Below, piece after piece: positions 26,663 through 35,696 of a DNA stretch of 64,000 nt. A model generated the notes under the pieces. It was given only the letters and a program-made list of their open reading frames with translations. It was not told the origin of the DNA and did no database searches. Source of the stretch: Calothrix sp. PCC 7716 (GTDB taxonomy: Bacteria; Cyanobacteriota; Cyanobacteriia; Cyanobacteriales; Nostocaceae). The stretch spans positions 10,544,580 to 10,608,579 of the forward strand of contig NZ_AP025018.1 of assembly GCF_019977735.1 (NCBI RefSeq), given 5' to 3'. Both the position numbers and the translations under genes were made by a program. How positions within the stretch are numbered: the stretch's first letter is position 1; every line of letters begins with the position of its first letter.

Positions 26663-26796
26663 AAAGTTTTGGATATTTCTTTATTTGGAAGTCCCGTTGT
26701 ATAGGCGCCTCATCTATTTAGTAGGTCAAACGAGATGCGGTGAGCTGAGAGGTTAGCTAAAATTAGGTAAACATCTATATTAATAATATTTTTAAA

Positions 26797-27162
26797 GTGG
26801 CTAGTATATTTTGTCCCCGTTGTAATCAGCAAGTTGACTCACAAGCTGTCACTTGTCCTTTTTGTCGCACTGAGTTAAAAGCGTTTGGACATCCTGGTAT
26901 TCCGTTGCACCGTGCGGGAAAAGGTGAGTATTTGTGTGACACTTGTACTTACCATGTGGATGATAGCTGTAATTATCCGCAGCGTCCTACAGCGAAAGAG
27001 TGTACTTTATATCAAAATTTTGAGGAGTATCAAGCGCAGAAGCAACAGCAGTATCGTAAACCTAGTTCTAATGATTTACAGAGTTGGGTACGACGAAATC
27101 AAACGCTGTTGCTATTTGTAGGTTTGTTTGTTGTTTGTTTAATGATAGCGGCTTTTACTTAA
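26797..27162 (+). CDS. Zinc-ribbon membrane protein, conserved hypothetical
   Basis: 121 residues, start GTG 26797. Two Cys pairs at the N-terminus (CPRC about 6-9, CPFC about 20-23) form a zinc ribbon. A second Cys set (CDTC about 47-50, with further Cys at about 58 and 69) may bind another metal. A Gln-rich linker leads to a single C-terminal membrane helix (about 102-120). Tail-anchored zinc-ribbon proteins of this layout are common and uncharacterised in cyanobacteria. Convergent with nblS; two perfect palindromes lie between. Confidence 0.7.
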   Translation: MASIFCPRCNQQVDSQAVTCPFCRTELKAFGHPGIPLHRAGKGEYLCDTCTYHVDDSCNYPQRPTAKECTLYQNFEEYQAQKQQQYRKPSSNDLQSWVRRNQTLLLFVGLFVVCLMIAAFT

Positions 27163-27179
27163 TACTGACTTGCAAGCAA

Positions 27180-27197
27180 TGTGAACCGTGGTTCACA
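27180..27197. repeat. Perfect palindrome TGTGAACCGTGGTTCACA
   Basis: First of four copies in the window (others 50226, 51175 and 59672). Arms TGTGAACC/GGTTCACA around GT. With no loop it suits a dimeric protein site better than an RNA hairpin. It lies just beyond the zinc-ribbon gene. Confidence 0.8.
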
Positions 27198-27227
27198 TTT
27201 ACATTTCTTCACATTTTGCTCATTTTG

Positions 27228-27249
27228 GAGACGTGACATGTCACGTCTC
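27228..27249. repeat. 22-bp perfect palindrome overlapping the nblS stop
   Basis: GAGACGTGACA joined to its reverse complement, within TTGTAGAGACGT-type flanks; a sister is at 48754-48785. The nblS TGA (27241-27243) and its last codons (VVET) are encoded by this repeat. Confidence 0.8.
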
Positions 27250-29136
27250 TACAACATGGTGCGGCGCCTGTTGTTCTACAATTGATAAGTCAAACCAAAA
27301 GGTGGTGCCTGTACCAACTTCGCTAACTAGGTTGACTCGACTGTGGTGTTTGTCGATGATGTTACGGACAATGGAAAGTCCTAAACCTGTACCTTCAAGG
27401 GTATGTACTCGGTTTTCGACGCGAAAGAAACGGTCGAATATCGCTTCTTGGTCTTCTGGTGCAATTCCAATTCCTGTGTCGGATATTTCTATTCGCACTT
27501 TTTTTGCATCGAGTTGATACGCACGGAAAGCAATTTGACCACCAGGAGTGGAAAATTTGAGTGCGTTACCAATTAAGTTACCAAAGACTTGCAGTAATAA
27601 ATCGTAGTTACCGACGACTAAAGGTATGTTGGGTTCAACTTCTTGAAATATTTCGATTCCTTTGTCTTTAGCGTTAAGTTGATAAGTACGTAGCGTTTGT
27701 TCGATTGCTTGACTTAAATCTACTCCATCTAAATTGTAAATGCGTCCCGATTCTAATTTTGATAAATCTAATACATCGTTAACTAATCGAGTTAGACGGT
27801 CTGTTTCGTGATTTACTGTTGATAAGAACTCTTTTCGCTGTTCTACTTCTAAATCTTCACCGTAGTCATGCAGTGTTTCGATGTATGTTTTGATATTAAA
27901 TAATGGTGTTCGTAATTCGTGGGAGACGTTACTAATAAATTGACTTTTGGCTTCGTTTAGCTCAACTTCGCGTGTAATATCTTGAACGGTTATGGCAATA
28001 CCTTTGATACTTTCGCGTTGAAGATTAAGAACTGTTGTCAATAAAATACGAATGGTACGTTTTGTGGGTTGACCGAGTGGAATACGAAACTCAGCACTTT
28101 CACGTTCTCCTGCTGCCATTTCGTACAAAGGACGTGTAATTTCCATTTGTACTCCAGTTGGTAGCTGATGCAATACGTTACTACCTTCAACCTTAATATC
28201 GTCCCAACCAAAAATACGACGTGCGTTTGGGTTGGCAAGAATTACCTGCATATTATTGTCAATCAACACGGCGCCGTCAGCAATAGTAGAGACGAGGGTT
28301 TCAAGTTTGGCTTTTTCAGCAGTGAGTTCTTCGATGTTTTGTTCTTCGTAACGTTCCAAACGTTCTGCCATATCGTTAAAACTGAAGATTAATTCTCCAA
28401 GTTCTCCACCAAGAGGCAAATCGATTCGCTGTTGAAAATTACCAGCAGCAATTTGCTTGACACCTGCTAAAAGTTCTTTAATAGGTTTAGTAATAGTTAA
28501 AGCATTAACAACACCAGCCAAAATTACCATTACCCAAATCGTGATAAATACGGCAATAGTGACATCACGAGTAAAGTTAGTGGAAATAACTGCTGTTTGG
28601 TTGGGGTTTATACCAACTGCCATGACACCAAGGTACTTACCATTGATTGTTAATGGTACAAATACATCAGTAACTTCGCCATCAGGTGATTGGTGCTGAC
28701 GTACCATTGGTTTCTCAGCATCAGTTGCGTAGTCGTCAGGTAGTTGTATTCGTCGTTGAATTGTGAGTGAGTTCTCAACTTCTGGTTCCCAAAAGGGAAT
28801 GCCAAAAAAGATTTTTCCAGTATCATCTGCATAGAGTATGTATCGAATGCTAGATGTACTGCTATAAAACCTTTGAGATAGTTGGGCAACCTCAGTTAAA
28901 TTATTATCGGCAATTAAAGGCGCCACGTTAGCAGCAAGCAATAATCCTAAGTCGCGACCAAAACGAGTATCATTCAAGCGCGCGTCTTGTTGAATAGTAT
29001 TGACTGCCCAAAACGTCAAACCACTCATAACTAAAGATACCACTAGGGTGGCGGCAGCCAAGAGCTTAGTTTGGAGTGTAAACTGCGACCACCAGGAGGC
29101 AATCGCTTCTCGGATATAAGTAAAAACAGCGAGCAT
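27241..29136 (-). CDS. nblS: Sensor histidine kinase NblS (Hik33/DspA type)
   Basis: 631 residues. Two membrane helices (about 25-47 and 190-212) flank a periplasmic sensor loop, then HAMP (about 213-265), PAS (about 280-390), HisKA with His406 in SNVSHELRTPL, and HATPase (NLIGNALKFS, SDTGIGI, GTGLGLSIV). This architecture and the neighbouring purD match the conserved cyanobacterial NblS/Hik33, which integrates high light, nutrient and cold stress and controls phycobilisome degradation and high-light genes through RpaB. Because Hik33 also regulates desaturase transcription in Synechocystis, it may act on the des cluster in this window; inference. Its C-terminus is repeat-derived. Confidence 0.9.
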   Translation of the reverse strand: MLAVFTYIREAIASWWSQFTLQTKLLAAATLVVSLVMSGLTFWAVNTIQQDARLNDTRFGRDLGLLLAANVAPLIADNNLTEVAQLSQRFYSSTSSIRYILYADDTGKIFFGIPFWEPEVENSLTIQRRIQLPDDYATDAEKPMVRQHQSPDGEVTDVFVPLTINGKYLGVMAVGINPNQTAVISTNFTRDVTIAVFITIWVMVILAGVVNALTITKPIKELLAGVKQIAAGNFQQRIDLPLGGELGELIFSFNDMAERLERYEEQNIEELTAEKAKLETLVSTIADGAVLIDNNMQVILANPNARRIFGWDDIKVEGSNVLHQLPTGVQMEITRPLYEMAAGERESAEFRIPLGQPTKRTIRILLTTVLNLQRESIKGIAITVQDITREVELNEAKSQFISNVSHELRTPLFNIKTYIETLHDYGEDLEVEQRKEFLSTVNHETDRLTRLVNDVLDLSKLESGRIYNLDGVDLSQAIEQTLRTYQLNAKDKGIEIFQEVEPNIPLVVGNYDLLLQVFGNLIGNALKFSTPGGQIAFRAYQLDAKKVRIEISDTGIGIAPEDQEAIFDRFFRVENRVHTLEGTGLGLSIVRNIIDKHHSRVNLVSEVGTGTTFWFDLSIVEQQAPHHVVET

Positions 29137-29225
29137 TTTAAATTTAAGTTGTTAGTAGTTTTTTATAAACAAACTGCAACAACTAAAAAATTAACAGTTA
29201 TTTACATAAATTGCGAATCAAAAGA

Positions 29226-29326
29226 GTGTTGAGTTCTGAGTGCTGAGTGCTGAGTGAGGAGTTAGGAGATAAAACTCAGCACTCAACACTTTCCACTCAG
29301 AACTTAATACTCAGCACTCAGCACTT
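29226..29326. repeat. STRR block between nblS and purD
   Basis: Units GAGTGCT, GAGTTAG, CAGCACT and related forms fill the gap and run into the last codons of purD, including its TGA stop. Confidence 0.85.
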
Positions 29327-30606
29327 TTAACTCTATATCCAATGTCTCTTCGATAGTACATGCCGTCAAAGTTAATTTTGGCAATTCCTGCATACGCTTG
29401 GTTGAGTGCTTGTTTAAAGTCTTCTCCCACACCAGTGACGTTCAAGACTCTACCACCATCAGTACATACTTCTGAAGCTTGTGTTGATGATTGTAACGTT
29501 GTTCCGGCGTGAAATACAGTGGCGCCAGTTGAAACAGCATCATTAAATCCTGTGATAATTTTACCTTTGGTGTAATCACCAGGATAACCGCCACTAGCAG
29601 CGACAACAGTGGCACATGCACCAGTGTTCCATACTATGGGAAGCATTTGTGCTAGGCGCCTTTCTACGCAGGCTAAAAGAAGTTCTTCTAAAGGTGTTTC
29701 GAGTAAAGGTAAAATGACTTGTGTTTCGGGGTCGCCAAAACGGCAGTTAAATTCTAAGACTTTAAAATTTCCATCTTCTGAAACCATTAATCCAGCATAT
29801 AAAACACCTCGATAGTCAATACCCTTGGCTTTTAAAGCTGCAATTGTACGTTCTAGTACTTCAGTTTGAACTCTAGCCATTAAAGCATCGGTGGCAATAG
29901 GAGCAGGAGCATAGGCGCCCATACCACCCGTATTTTCACCAGTATCACCTTCACCAATACGTTTATGGTCTTGTGCGGGTAATAAAGGACAAATAGTCTC
30001 ACCATCAGTTAGCGCTAAAATAGAAACTTCTTGTCCAATTAAAAATTCTTCAATAACAGCAAAATTGCCAGCGCTTCCAAACTGCCCGCCAAAAATTGCA
30101 TCAAGTCCCGCAGTAGCTTCTTCAACAGTTTGAGCGACTATCACACCCTTGCCTGCTGCTAACCCATCAGCTTTAACAACGATAGGCGCCCCTTTAGATT
30201 TGACATACGATTTCGCTGCTTTCACATCAGTAAATACCGCAGAAGCCGCAGTAGGTATATGTGCTTCTTGCATCAATGCTTTTGCCCATGCTTTACTTGC
30301 CTCAATTTGGGCACCAGCACGACTTGGGCCAAATACTTTTAAACCTTTGGCTTGTAAAAAGTCTGTAAGACCCTTAGCTAAAGGAACTTCGGGACCAATA
30401 ACTACTAATGAAACACCTTCAGAGTGGGCTATTTGGTTAATCCCTTCAAAATCATCAACCTTTACAGGAACGTTTTCACAGCGTTCCATACTGGCAGTTC
30501 CACCATTTCCTGGGGCACAGAAAACACGCTCAATTTGCTTCGATTGTAGAAGTTTCCAAGCCAGGGCATGTTCGCGCCCACCATTACCAACAACTAAAAC
30601 TTTCAC
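29311..30606 (-). CDS. purD: Phosphoribosylamine-glycine ligase PurD
   Basis: 431 residues, normal length. ATP-grasp enzyme of purine biosynthesis joining phosphoribosylamine and glycine. Seen: N-terminal VLVVGNGGREHAL and CAPGNGGTA, the ATP-grasp core APIVVKADGLAAGKGV (about 145-160), QDHKRIGEGDTGENTGGMGA and metal-binding LEFNCRFGDPE. The final residues (KSAEC) and the TGA stop are encoded by a CAGCACT-type STRR, so the C-terminus has been reset by the repeat. It lies upstream of nblS on the same strand with the STRR between them, a neighbourhood conserved in cyanobacteria. Confidence 0.93.
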   Translation of the reverse strand: MKVLVVGNGGREHALAWKLLQSKQIERVFCAPGNGGTASMERCENVPVKVDDFEGINQIAHSEGVSLVVIGPEVPLAKGLTDFLQAKGLKVFGPSRAGAQIEASKAWAKALMQEAHIPTAASAVFTDVKAAKSYVKSKGAPIVVKADGLAAGKGVIVAQTVEEATAGLDAIFGGQFGSAGNFAVIEEFLIGQEVSILALTDGETICPLLPAQDHKRIGEGDTGENTGGMGAYAPAPIATDALMARVQTEVLERTIAALKAKGIDYRGVLYAGLMVSEDGNFKVLEFNCRFGDPETQVILPLLETPLEELLLACVERRLAQMLPIVWNTGACATVVAASGGYPGDYTKGKIITGFNDAVSTGATVFHAGTTLQSSTQASEVCTDGGRVLNVTGVGEDFKQALNQAYAGIAKINFDGMYYRRDIGYRVKSAEC

Positions 30607-30879
30607 CCTTTTCCCTCAATATGGCGCCACCATTAAGCAGACTTTGTGACAATTTTTAATATTACACCAATTGATATGTAGTTTCTCTAGGCTGTCACAT
30701 TTATAAAAAATTCTTAAATAATCCTAAAATTCAAAGTTTATACTGAGGACTTTTGAAACAAAATCAAACAACCTAGGAGAAGACAAAAAACATCGCTTTC
30801 TTAGTAGCGGTTATATTGGTATAAAGATTACGCTTTAAATATTGGTCTTTAAATATTGTACGAACGTGATATAAAAACA

Positions 30880-31851
30880 ATGAACATGAATAAAAGTATA
30901 GTAACAGGCGCCGCAGGTTTTATAGGCTCGCACTTGGTCGAAACTTTATTAAAACAAGGGCAGCAAGTAATTGGTATAGACGAGTTCAACAGTTACTATG
31001 ACCCAGCGCTCAAACGTAAAAATATCGCCCATTTACACAACAACCCAAATTTTGAGTTAATTGAAGATGATGTTCAGTTTGTAGACTGGCAAACGCTTTT
31101 ATCAGACGTTGACGTGGTTTATCACCAAGCAGCACAAGCAGGTGTACGCGCGTCGTGGGGTAAAGGGTTTCGTTCGTATACAGAACGTAATATTAGCGCT
31201 ACACAAATCTTATTAGAAGCAGCCAAAGACGCAAAGCATCTTAAACGCTTAGTATTCGCATCAACATCGAGCATTTATGGAGATGCGGAAACATTACCCA
31301 CACACGAAGGTATTTGTCCGGCGCCAGTATCACCTTATGGCATTACTAAACTAGCAGCAGAGAGATTATGCGGACTGTACTATAAAAACTTTGGCGTACC
31401 ATTTGTAGCTCTGCGTTACTTTACAGTTTACGGGCCACGTCAGCGTCCAGACATGGCATTTCATAAATTCTTCAAAGCTGTTATCGAAAACGAAGCAATT
31501 CCAGTATATGGAGATGGAGAACAAACACGGGACTTTACATATATAAGTGATGCAGTAACAGCAAACTTAGCAGCAGCAACGGCGCCAGACGCTATTGGAC
31601 ATATCATTAATATTGGTGGCGGTAGTCGTGCAGTACTATCAGATGTACTTAATATAATGGAAGAAATAGTAGGACAACCTATTAAACGTCAACATATAGA
31701 AAGAGCAATGGGTGACGCACGACATACAGGCGCCGATATTACCAAAGCAAAACAACTTCTAGGATGGCAACCACAAGTTTCCTTGCGTGAAGGTTTAACC
31801 CAAGAATGGCAATGGGTCAAGGAATTGTATCAGTTAGGAGTTAGGAGTTAG
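30880..31851 (+). CDS. NAD-dependent nucleotide-sugar epimerase/dehydratase (SDR family)
   Basis: 323 residues from ATG 30880; a TTG eight codons upstream is possible. Extended short-chain dehydrogenase: NAD-binding VTGAAGFIGSHL, HQAAQAGVRASW, catalytic Ser/Thr region FASTSSIYGD and Tyr-Lys pair in SPYGITKLAAE. The C-terminal substrate part has PRQRPDMAF and DGEQTRDFTY, typical of UDP-glucuronate 4-epimerase and UDP-glucose 4-epimerase relatives that feed cell-envelope polysaccharide synthesis. The exact sugar cannot be decided. The last codons and the TAG stop belong to a GTTAGGA-type STRR, so the tail was set by the repeat. Confidence 0.85.
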   Translation: MNMNKSIVTGAAGFIGSHLVETLLKQGQQVIGIDEFNSYYDPALKRKNIAHLHNNPNFELIEDDVQFVDWQTLLSDVDVVYHQAAQAGVRASWGKGFRSYTERNISATQILLEAAKDAKHLKRLVFASTSSIYGDAETLPTHEGICPAPVSPYGITKLAAERLCGLYYKNFGVPFVALRYFTVYGPRQRPDMAFHKFFKAVIENEAIPVYGDGEQTRDFTYISDAVTANLAAATAPDAIGHIINIGGGSRAVLSDVLNIMEEIVGQPIKRQHIERAMGDARHTGADITKAKQLLGWQPQVSLREGLTQEWQWVKELYQLGVRS

Positions 31852-31912
31852 GAGTTAGGAGTTAGGAGTTAGGAGTTAGGAGTTGGGAGTTAGGAGTTGG
31901 GAGTTGGGAGTT
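31832..31912. repeat. STRR block, (GTTAGGA)n
   Basis: About eleven near-perfect 7-bp units run from inside the epimerase gene's last codons to the next palindrome. Confidence 0.9.
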
Positions 31913-32084
31913 GTATGGTGGGCATTGCCCACCTTACGAAGTGCATTTAATATTTTTTACCACAGAGACTCAAAAAACACAGAGAGAGAACTTACGCAAA
32001 AATTTTATCCTGTCATGCTGAACGTAGAGAAGCATCTTTAAGATTCTTCACTACGTTCGCTTGGGACTGTTAGTTTTTCGCGGT
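31912..32084. repeat. Cluster of dispersed repeats in an intergenic gap
   Basis: Holds the palindrome GGTGGGCATTGCCCACC (to about 31935), an ACCACAGAGACTC...ACACAGAGAG stretch of the family also at 1030, 32409 and 41640, and GTCATGCTGAACGTAGAGAA with an imperfect inverted copy. No coding was found until the small open frame at 32085. Confidence 0.6.
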
Positions 32085-32360
32085 TCATGCATAAGTCCTA
32101 TATTTTTTGTATGCTTCTAATTCATCATCATCATAGTAATCTTCAATTTCAGACAAATTATGACAATGAGCATTTTTCGCTAACCAACTTAAAAAATGTA
32201 CATAGTCACTGATAGAAGTTTCAAATGTAACTTCATCGAATCCTTCATCCTCAGAAATATTATTACGCTTTAACCATTCACGTAATCTTGCTGGCTCAAA
32301 CGCGCGTTCAATTTCAACACCATCTACTGAATATCCCTGTTCTAAATTTAAATAGTCCAG
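32085..32360 (-). pseudogene. Short acidic protein frame without a usable start codon
   Basis: An open frame of about 91 codons ends at TGA 32085-32087. It reads like real protein (YSVDGVEIERAFEPARL, REWLKRNNISEDEGFDEVTF, HFLSWLAKNAHCHNLSEIED, DDDELEAY) but has no in-frame ATG, GTG or TTG; only a CTG follows the upstream stop. It may be the 3' end of a truncated gene or start at a rare codon. Family not recognised. It is hemmed in by dispersed repeats on both sides, a plausible cause of 5' loss. Confidence 0.4.
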
Positions 32361-32516
32361 CTATACTATTTTTAATAGGCACCGTTTAAATATCTTAATA
32401 ATTATTTCTCTGTGTACTCTGTGCCTCTGTGGTAGAAAACGAAATTAAAATGTTGGGTTCCAATCGGACACCCAACCTACAATGTAGTAATATAAGACAA
32501 GATACTACAAGGTGAT

Positions 32517-32825
32517 ATGGCAATTCCAAAGAAAGGTTCTAGATTAATAGTTGTAGATGGTGAGAGTTATCGTTGGCGAGTTCGTAAGAAACCAACTCAT
32601 GCTCAAGGTGATTATCCTGGGGTACATTTGACGGTAGCTGTTGAACATGCAGAAAACAGGGGCGCCAATTTGGTGGTCGTAATGCCACAAGGACATCCGA
32701 GCAGTTTTTGGACGCAGGTTATTGTTCCTGTTTATCCTGCTGATGTTAAGTGCGCGATAGAAAGAGCAATTTCCCAAGGTTGGCAACCTCAAAAACCAGG
32801 TAAACCGTTTGAATTAGTTTATTAA
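32517..32825 (+). CDS. Conserved hypothetical small cyanobacterial protein
   Basis: 102 residues. The ATG is preceded by AAGGTG at a good distance for ribosome binding. The sequence begins MAIPKKGSRLIVVDGESYRW, then RVRKKPTHAQ, and later MPQGHPSSFW and a helix followed by GWQPQKPGKPFELVY. Compact beta-rich fold expected, with no signal peptide or membrane span. Proteins of this type occur singly in many bacteria and cyanobacteria and I know no function. It is convergent with the cytochrome gene downstream. Confidence 0.7.
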   Translation: MAIPKKGSRLIVVDGESYRWRVRKKPTHAQGDYPGVHLTVAVEHAENRGANLVVVMPQGHPSSFWTQVIVPVYPADVKCAIERAISQGWQPQKPGKPFELVY

Positions 32826-32867
32826 ACAACTTATCCGTTACATCCGTTGTATCCGTTACCAAGATTG

Positions 32868-33242
32868 TTACAGGGTTTCTAAGTAACTTAATAGATCAGC
32901 CATTTCTTGGGTGCTGGGTTGAAATTTGGGCATGGGGGGAGTGTCACCGCTGATAACTTGGTGAATTAGTCCGTAGCGAGATTTATGTTTGGAAACACCT
33001 TGCAAGCTTGGTCCAACTCTACCGGCAGCTTCTAAACCATGACATCCAGCACAGTTAATTTGAAAGATAGCATGTCCTTGAACAGAGTCGCCGTTGAGAG
33101 ATAGCACTGTTTTAACGTATGGGTCGGAAGCTTGCACCACACGCACGGCAAACATGCCCAAAATAAAAGCAAGTACAACCGACAGCATGATTAACATCGC
33201 GCGCTGTACGAGAATTGAGGGTGTGGTAATGTGGTTATCCAA
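32868..33242 (-). CDS. cytM: Membrane-anchored cytochrome c, CytM-like
   Basis: 124 residues. One N-terminal membrane helix (about 13-37) acts as an uncleaved anchor. The haem motif CAGCH is at 64-68 and the sixth ligand is probably Met104 in TPPMPKF. The sequence between (RVGPSLQGVSKHKSRYGLIH) and the size match the cyanobacterial cytochrome cM family, a low-abundance monohaem cytochrome tied to suppressing photosynthesis or modulating respiration under dark or heterotrophic conditions. It is divergent from petG, the small cytochrome b6f subunit, so both flank one regulatory region. Confidence 0.8.
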   Translation of the reverse strand: MDNHITTPSILVQRAMLIMLSVVLAFILGMFAVRVVQASDPYVKTVLSLNGDSVQGHAIFQINCAGCHGLEAAGRVGPSLQGVSKHKSRYGLIHQVISGDTPPMPKFQPSTQEMADLLSYLETL

Positions 33243-33449
33243 AAGGTTTACTGTTAAATGAGAGGTTTACAAAGTTTTTTTCATTTCATACACATAGCTT
33301 AAAAGTTCTTAGCAGTGTCTGCAAGCACAAGCGGATATTTTTCTCGCCAAATTTTAGCCGTAAGCTAGATGTAGAGCCGAAAGCTACGAAATTTGGTAGA
33401 ATCACAAAACAGATACAAAAGTTTAATAATTTCTACAAGGAGATTAAAA

Positions 33450-33566
33450 GTGATTGAACCTTTATTGTGTGGTATTGTCCTTGGCTTGATTCCCGTTACT
33501 CTCGCTGGTCTGTTCTACAAGGCGTATGTTCAATACAAGCGTGGCGACCAGTTAGGAATCAATTAA
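33450..33566 (+). CDS. petG: Cytochrome b6f complex subunit PetG
   Basis: 38 residues, start GTG with AAGGAG (33437-33442) seven bases before it. The product is a single transmembrane helix: (V/M)[17 protein letters not shown], then [20 protein letters not shown], near-identical to PetG across oxygenic phototrophs, with the standard length. PetG is needed for stability or assembly of the b6f complex in thylakoids. Its promoter must lie in the 207-bp region shared with the divergent cytM-like gene. An STRR starts 4 bp after the stop. Confidence 0.95.
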   Translation: MIEPLLCGIVLGLIPVTLAGLFYKAYVQYKRGDQLGIN

Positions 33567-33569
33567 AAG

Positions 33570-33751
33570 TGCTGAGTTGAAAGTGCTGAGTGCTGAGTAA
33601 AGTTAAGAGTTAGGAGTTAGGAGTTAGGAGTTAGGAATTAAAACTCAGCACTCAGCACTCAGCACTCAAAACTCAGCACTCAGCACTCAAAACTCAGCAC
33701 TCAGCACTCAGCACTCAGCACTCAAAACTCAGCACTCAGCACTCAGCACTC
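33570..33751. repeat. Long STRR block between petG and rsmD
   Basis: About 180 bp of GTGCTGA, GTTAGGA and CAGCACT heptamers, the longest STRR in the window. It includes the end of rsmD and its stop codon. Confidence 0.92.
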
Positions 33752-34294
33752 TTCACTTATCTTATAGAATGTGAGTGCGCTGTTTCCGTAGACTTTTTCG
33801 CGACAAATTTCTAAGGTTGGTATTTGTAGTGGTTCCCATCCTTGGGGACTGTGTTCGATGGCTATTTCACCTTCGGGATGTAAAAGGTGATGTTTGGCAA
33901 TTATTTCTAATACTGCTCTATATAAGTTAGCTGCATAAGGTGGGTCGAAGTAGATGCGATCAAATTGCTGTGGAGCTAATTTTGGTAGTTTTTGCAGTAC
34001 ATCTCCTCGCAAGATTTGAAACGTTTGCTCTTGTGATGCTACTTGCTGCCAATTTTGACTAATTACTGCACACGCACGACTTGATTGTTCTATACCTACT
34101 ACAAAACTGGCGCCTCGACATAGAGCTTCTGCTCCCATCGAACCGCTACCTGTACATATGTCAAGCCAGCTTTTTTCTAATATTTCACCCTGCCAAATAT
34201 TGAATAGTGCTTCTCTTACCCGCGCACTCGTAGGACGGGTATCTAGCCCTGGTAAAGTTTTTAACAGTCGATTCCCGTGTATTCTCAGGCTCAT
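33743..34294 (-). CDS. rsmD: 16S rRNA (guanine-966-N2)-methyltransferase RsmD
   Basis: 183 residues, the usual length. Seen: RIHGNRLLKTLPG and RPTSARVREALFNI at the N-terminus, AdoMet motif I LDICTGSGSMGAEAL (about 44-58) and catalytic motif IV FDPPYAANLY (about 115-124). It methylates G966 of 16S rRNA in the small subunit. The last residues (ISEEC) and the TGA stop are built from an STRR, as in purD. It lies 104 bp downstream of hisH on the same strand and may share its transcript. Confidence 0.9.
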   Translation of the reverse strand: MSLRIHGNRLLKTLPGLDTRPTSARVREALFNIWQGEILEKSWLDICTGSGSMGAEALCRGASFVVGIEQSSRACAVISQNWQQVASQEQTFQILRGDVLQKLPKLAPQQFDRIYFDPPYAANLYRAVLEIIAKHHLLHPEGEIAIEHSPQGWEPLQIPTLEICREKVYGNSALTFYKISEEC

Positions 34295-34398
34295 TATTAA
34301 TTTTAGATATTGGATATTAGATTGGGTTTAGTGTAATACACAAGGCAAAACATAAACAACTCATCTAAATATATAGAACCCAAATACCAAAATCGAAC

Positions 34399-35034
34399 TT
34401 ATGCGGCAACTCGTGTCCAAACTTGTGAGACGAAGTTAGAGAGGATTTGTAGTCCAATATTAGAGGATTTTTCTGGATGGAACTGTACTGCCATTAAGTT
34501 GTCGCGCGCAATAGCAGCGGTAATAGTTTGTGAACCATGTGTAATAGTTGCCGCGCGTATACTTGGGTCAGTTGGGTCTACATAATATGAGTGAACAAAA
34601 TAAACCCAAGGTTGTGGGGGTAAATGTTCCCACATTACACTTTTTGGTTGAGCAATTTGGAGTTGGTTCCAACCCATATGAGGAATTGTAATGTCAGCTT
34701 CCGGTCGAAACCGCTTAACTTTTCCTTTAATAATTCCGAGTCCTGGTTGAGTTCCTTCCTCAGAAGATTCAAAAAGAATTTGCAGTCCTAGGCAGATGCC
34801 AAGGAAAGGTTTACCTGAAGCAACGAAAGCTCTTATGGGTGCTTCTAAACCGCGCGCTCTTATGTGTTGAACGGCGGGGTCGAAGGCGCCAACACCAGGT
34901 AAAACAACTGCATCCGCTTGTTCGATAACTTTGGGAGTCGCTGTAATTTTAGGAGTTGCCCCGGCTTTTTCCAGTCCTTTACAGACCGAGTGTAAATTTC
35001 CCATGTCGTAATCTACGACTGCAATCACTGCCAT
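34399..35034 (-). CDS. hisH: Imidazole glycerol phosphate synthase glutaminase subunit HisH
   Basis: 211 residues. Class I glutamine amidotransferase that supplies ammonia to HisF in histidine biosynthesis. Seen: VDYDMGNLHSVCKGLEKAG, oxyanion region LPGVGAFDPA, nucleophile Cys81 in GICLGLQIL, and the His-Glu pair in VQFHPEKSS near the C-terminus. HisF is not in the window. The arrangement hisH-rsmD with petG close by is typical of filamentous cyanobacteria. Confidence 0.93.
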   Translation of the reverse strand: MAVIAVVDYDMGNLHSVCKGLEKAGATPKITATPKVIEQADAVVLPGVGAFDPAVQHIRARGLEAPIRAFVASGKPFLGICLGLQILFESSEEGTQPGLGIIKGKVKRFRPEADITIPHMGWNQLQIAQPKSVMWEHLPPQPWVYFVHSYYVDPTDPSIRAATITHGSQTITAAIARDNLMAVQFHPEKSSNIGLQILSNFVSQVWTRVAA

Positions 35035-35100
35035 AGACGAAAGCTCCCGATAAAACTATTATTATGGAGTCTTTTTATATTGTAATTAATATTCTTTACG

Positions 35101-35664
35101 ATGAAAAGATTATTATTAACTTCTTTTGACATTTGGCTTCCACATCACAAATCAAATTCTAGTGATGATTTATTAGAGGAAGTAACTAGACTTGGCGCCC
35201 TACCCCATGCTTCAACGCTAGTACGAAAACTACCTGTAGATGTTAAAGGAGCCACTGACCAAGTAATAGCCAAAATCCGCGAAACCCTACCTGAGTATAT
35301 AATTTGCTGTGGCATGGCAGAAAGTCGTAGCCGCTTAAGCGTGGAATCAAATGCTCGTAGTACACCCGCTTTCACTAATTGTAGTATGAGCATGTTACCA
35401 GAAGATTATCAAGAGAGTACATTACATACCTCAGTCAATTTAGAAGAATTGGTGGCGCCATGCCAAGCGACAGAGATTAGCCACGACTGCGGTAAGTTTG
35501 TATGCGAAGGACTTTATTATTCGGTTTTAGATTACCTGCACTCAAGTTCTTTCAAAAGCTCTTGCATATTTATACACGTACCAGTTTTGACAGAGAGTAA
35601 TATACGGGTTGTTGTGGACGACTTCTTATTAGTTATAGACAGACTGGCACTTTCCTCTAGATAA
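35101..35664 (+). CDS. Pyroglutamyl-peptidase I (C15)-like protein
   Basis: 187 residues. The C15 catalytic triad is recognisable: Glu in GMAESRSRLSVE (about 81-92), Cys in CGKFVCEGLYYSVL (about 131-144) and His in CIFIHVPVL (about 159-167). The start KRLLLTSFDIW corresponds to the family's VLVTGFxPF. The family removes N-terminal pyroglutamate from peptides. The glycines and prolines in the first loop of typical enzymes are changed (SFDIWLPHHKS), so substrate range may differ. It is divergent from hisH with a 66-bp gap, and 32 bp before the DUF3370 gene. Confidence 0.75.
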   Translation: MKRLLLTSFDIWLPHHKSNSSDDLLEEVTRLGALPHASTLVRKLPVDVKGATDQVIAKIRETLPEYIICCGMAESRSRLSVESNARSTPAFTNCSMSMLPEDYQESTLHTSVNLEELVAPCQATEISHDCGKFVCEGLYYSVLDYLHSSSFKSSCIFIHVPVLTESNIRVVVDDFLLVIDRLALSSR

Positions 35665-35696
35665 CAGCGTCTTGAAAAAGAAAAATATCTAAGTAT

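Noticed and set aside
33570-33751. CRISPR-like array of repeated units
   Set aside because: The units are contiguous 7-bp STRRs with no unique spacers and there are no cas genes nearby.
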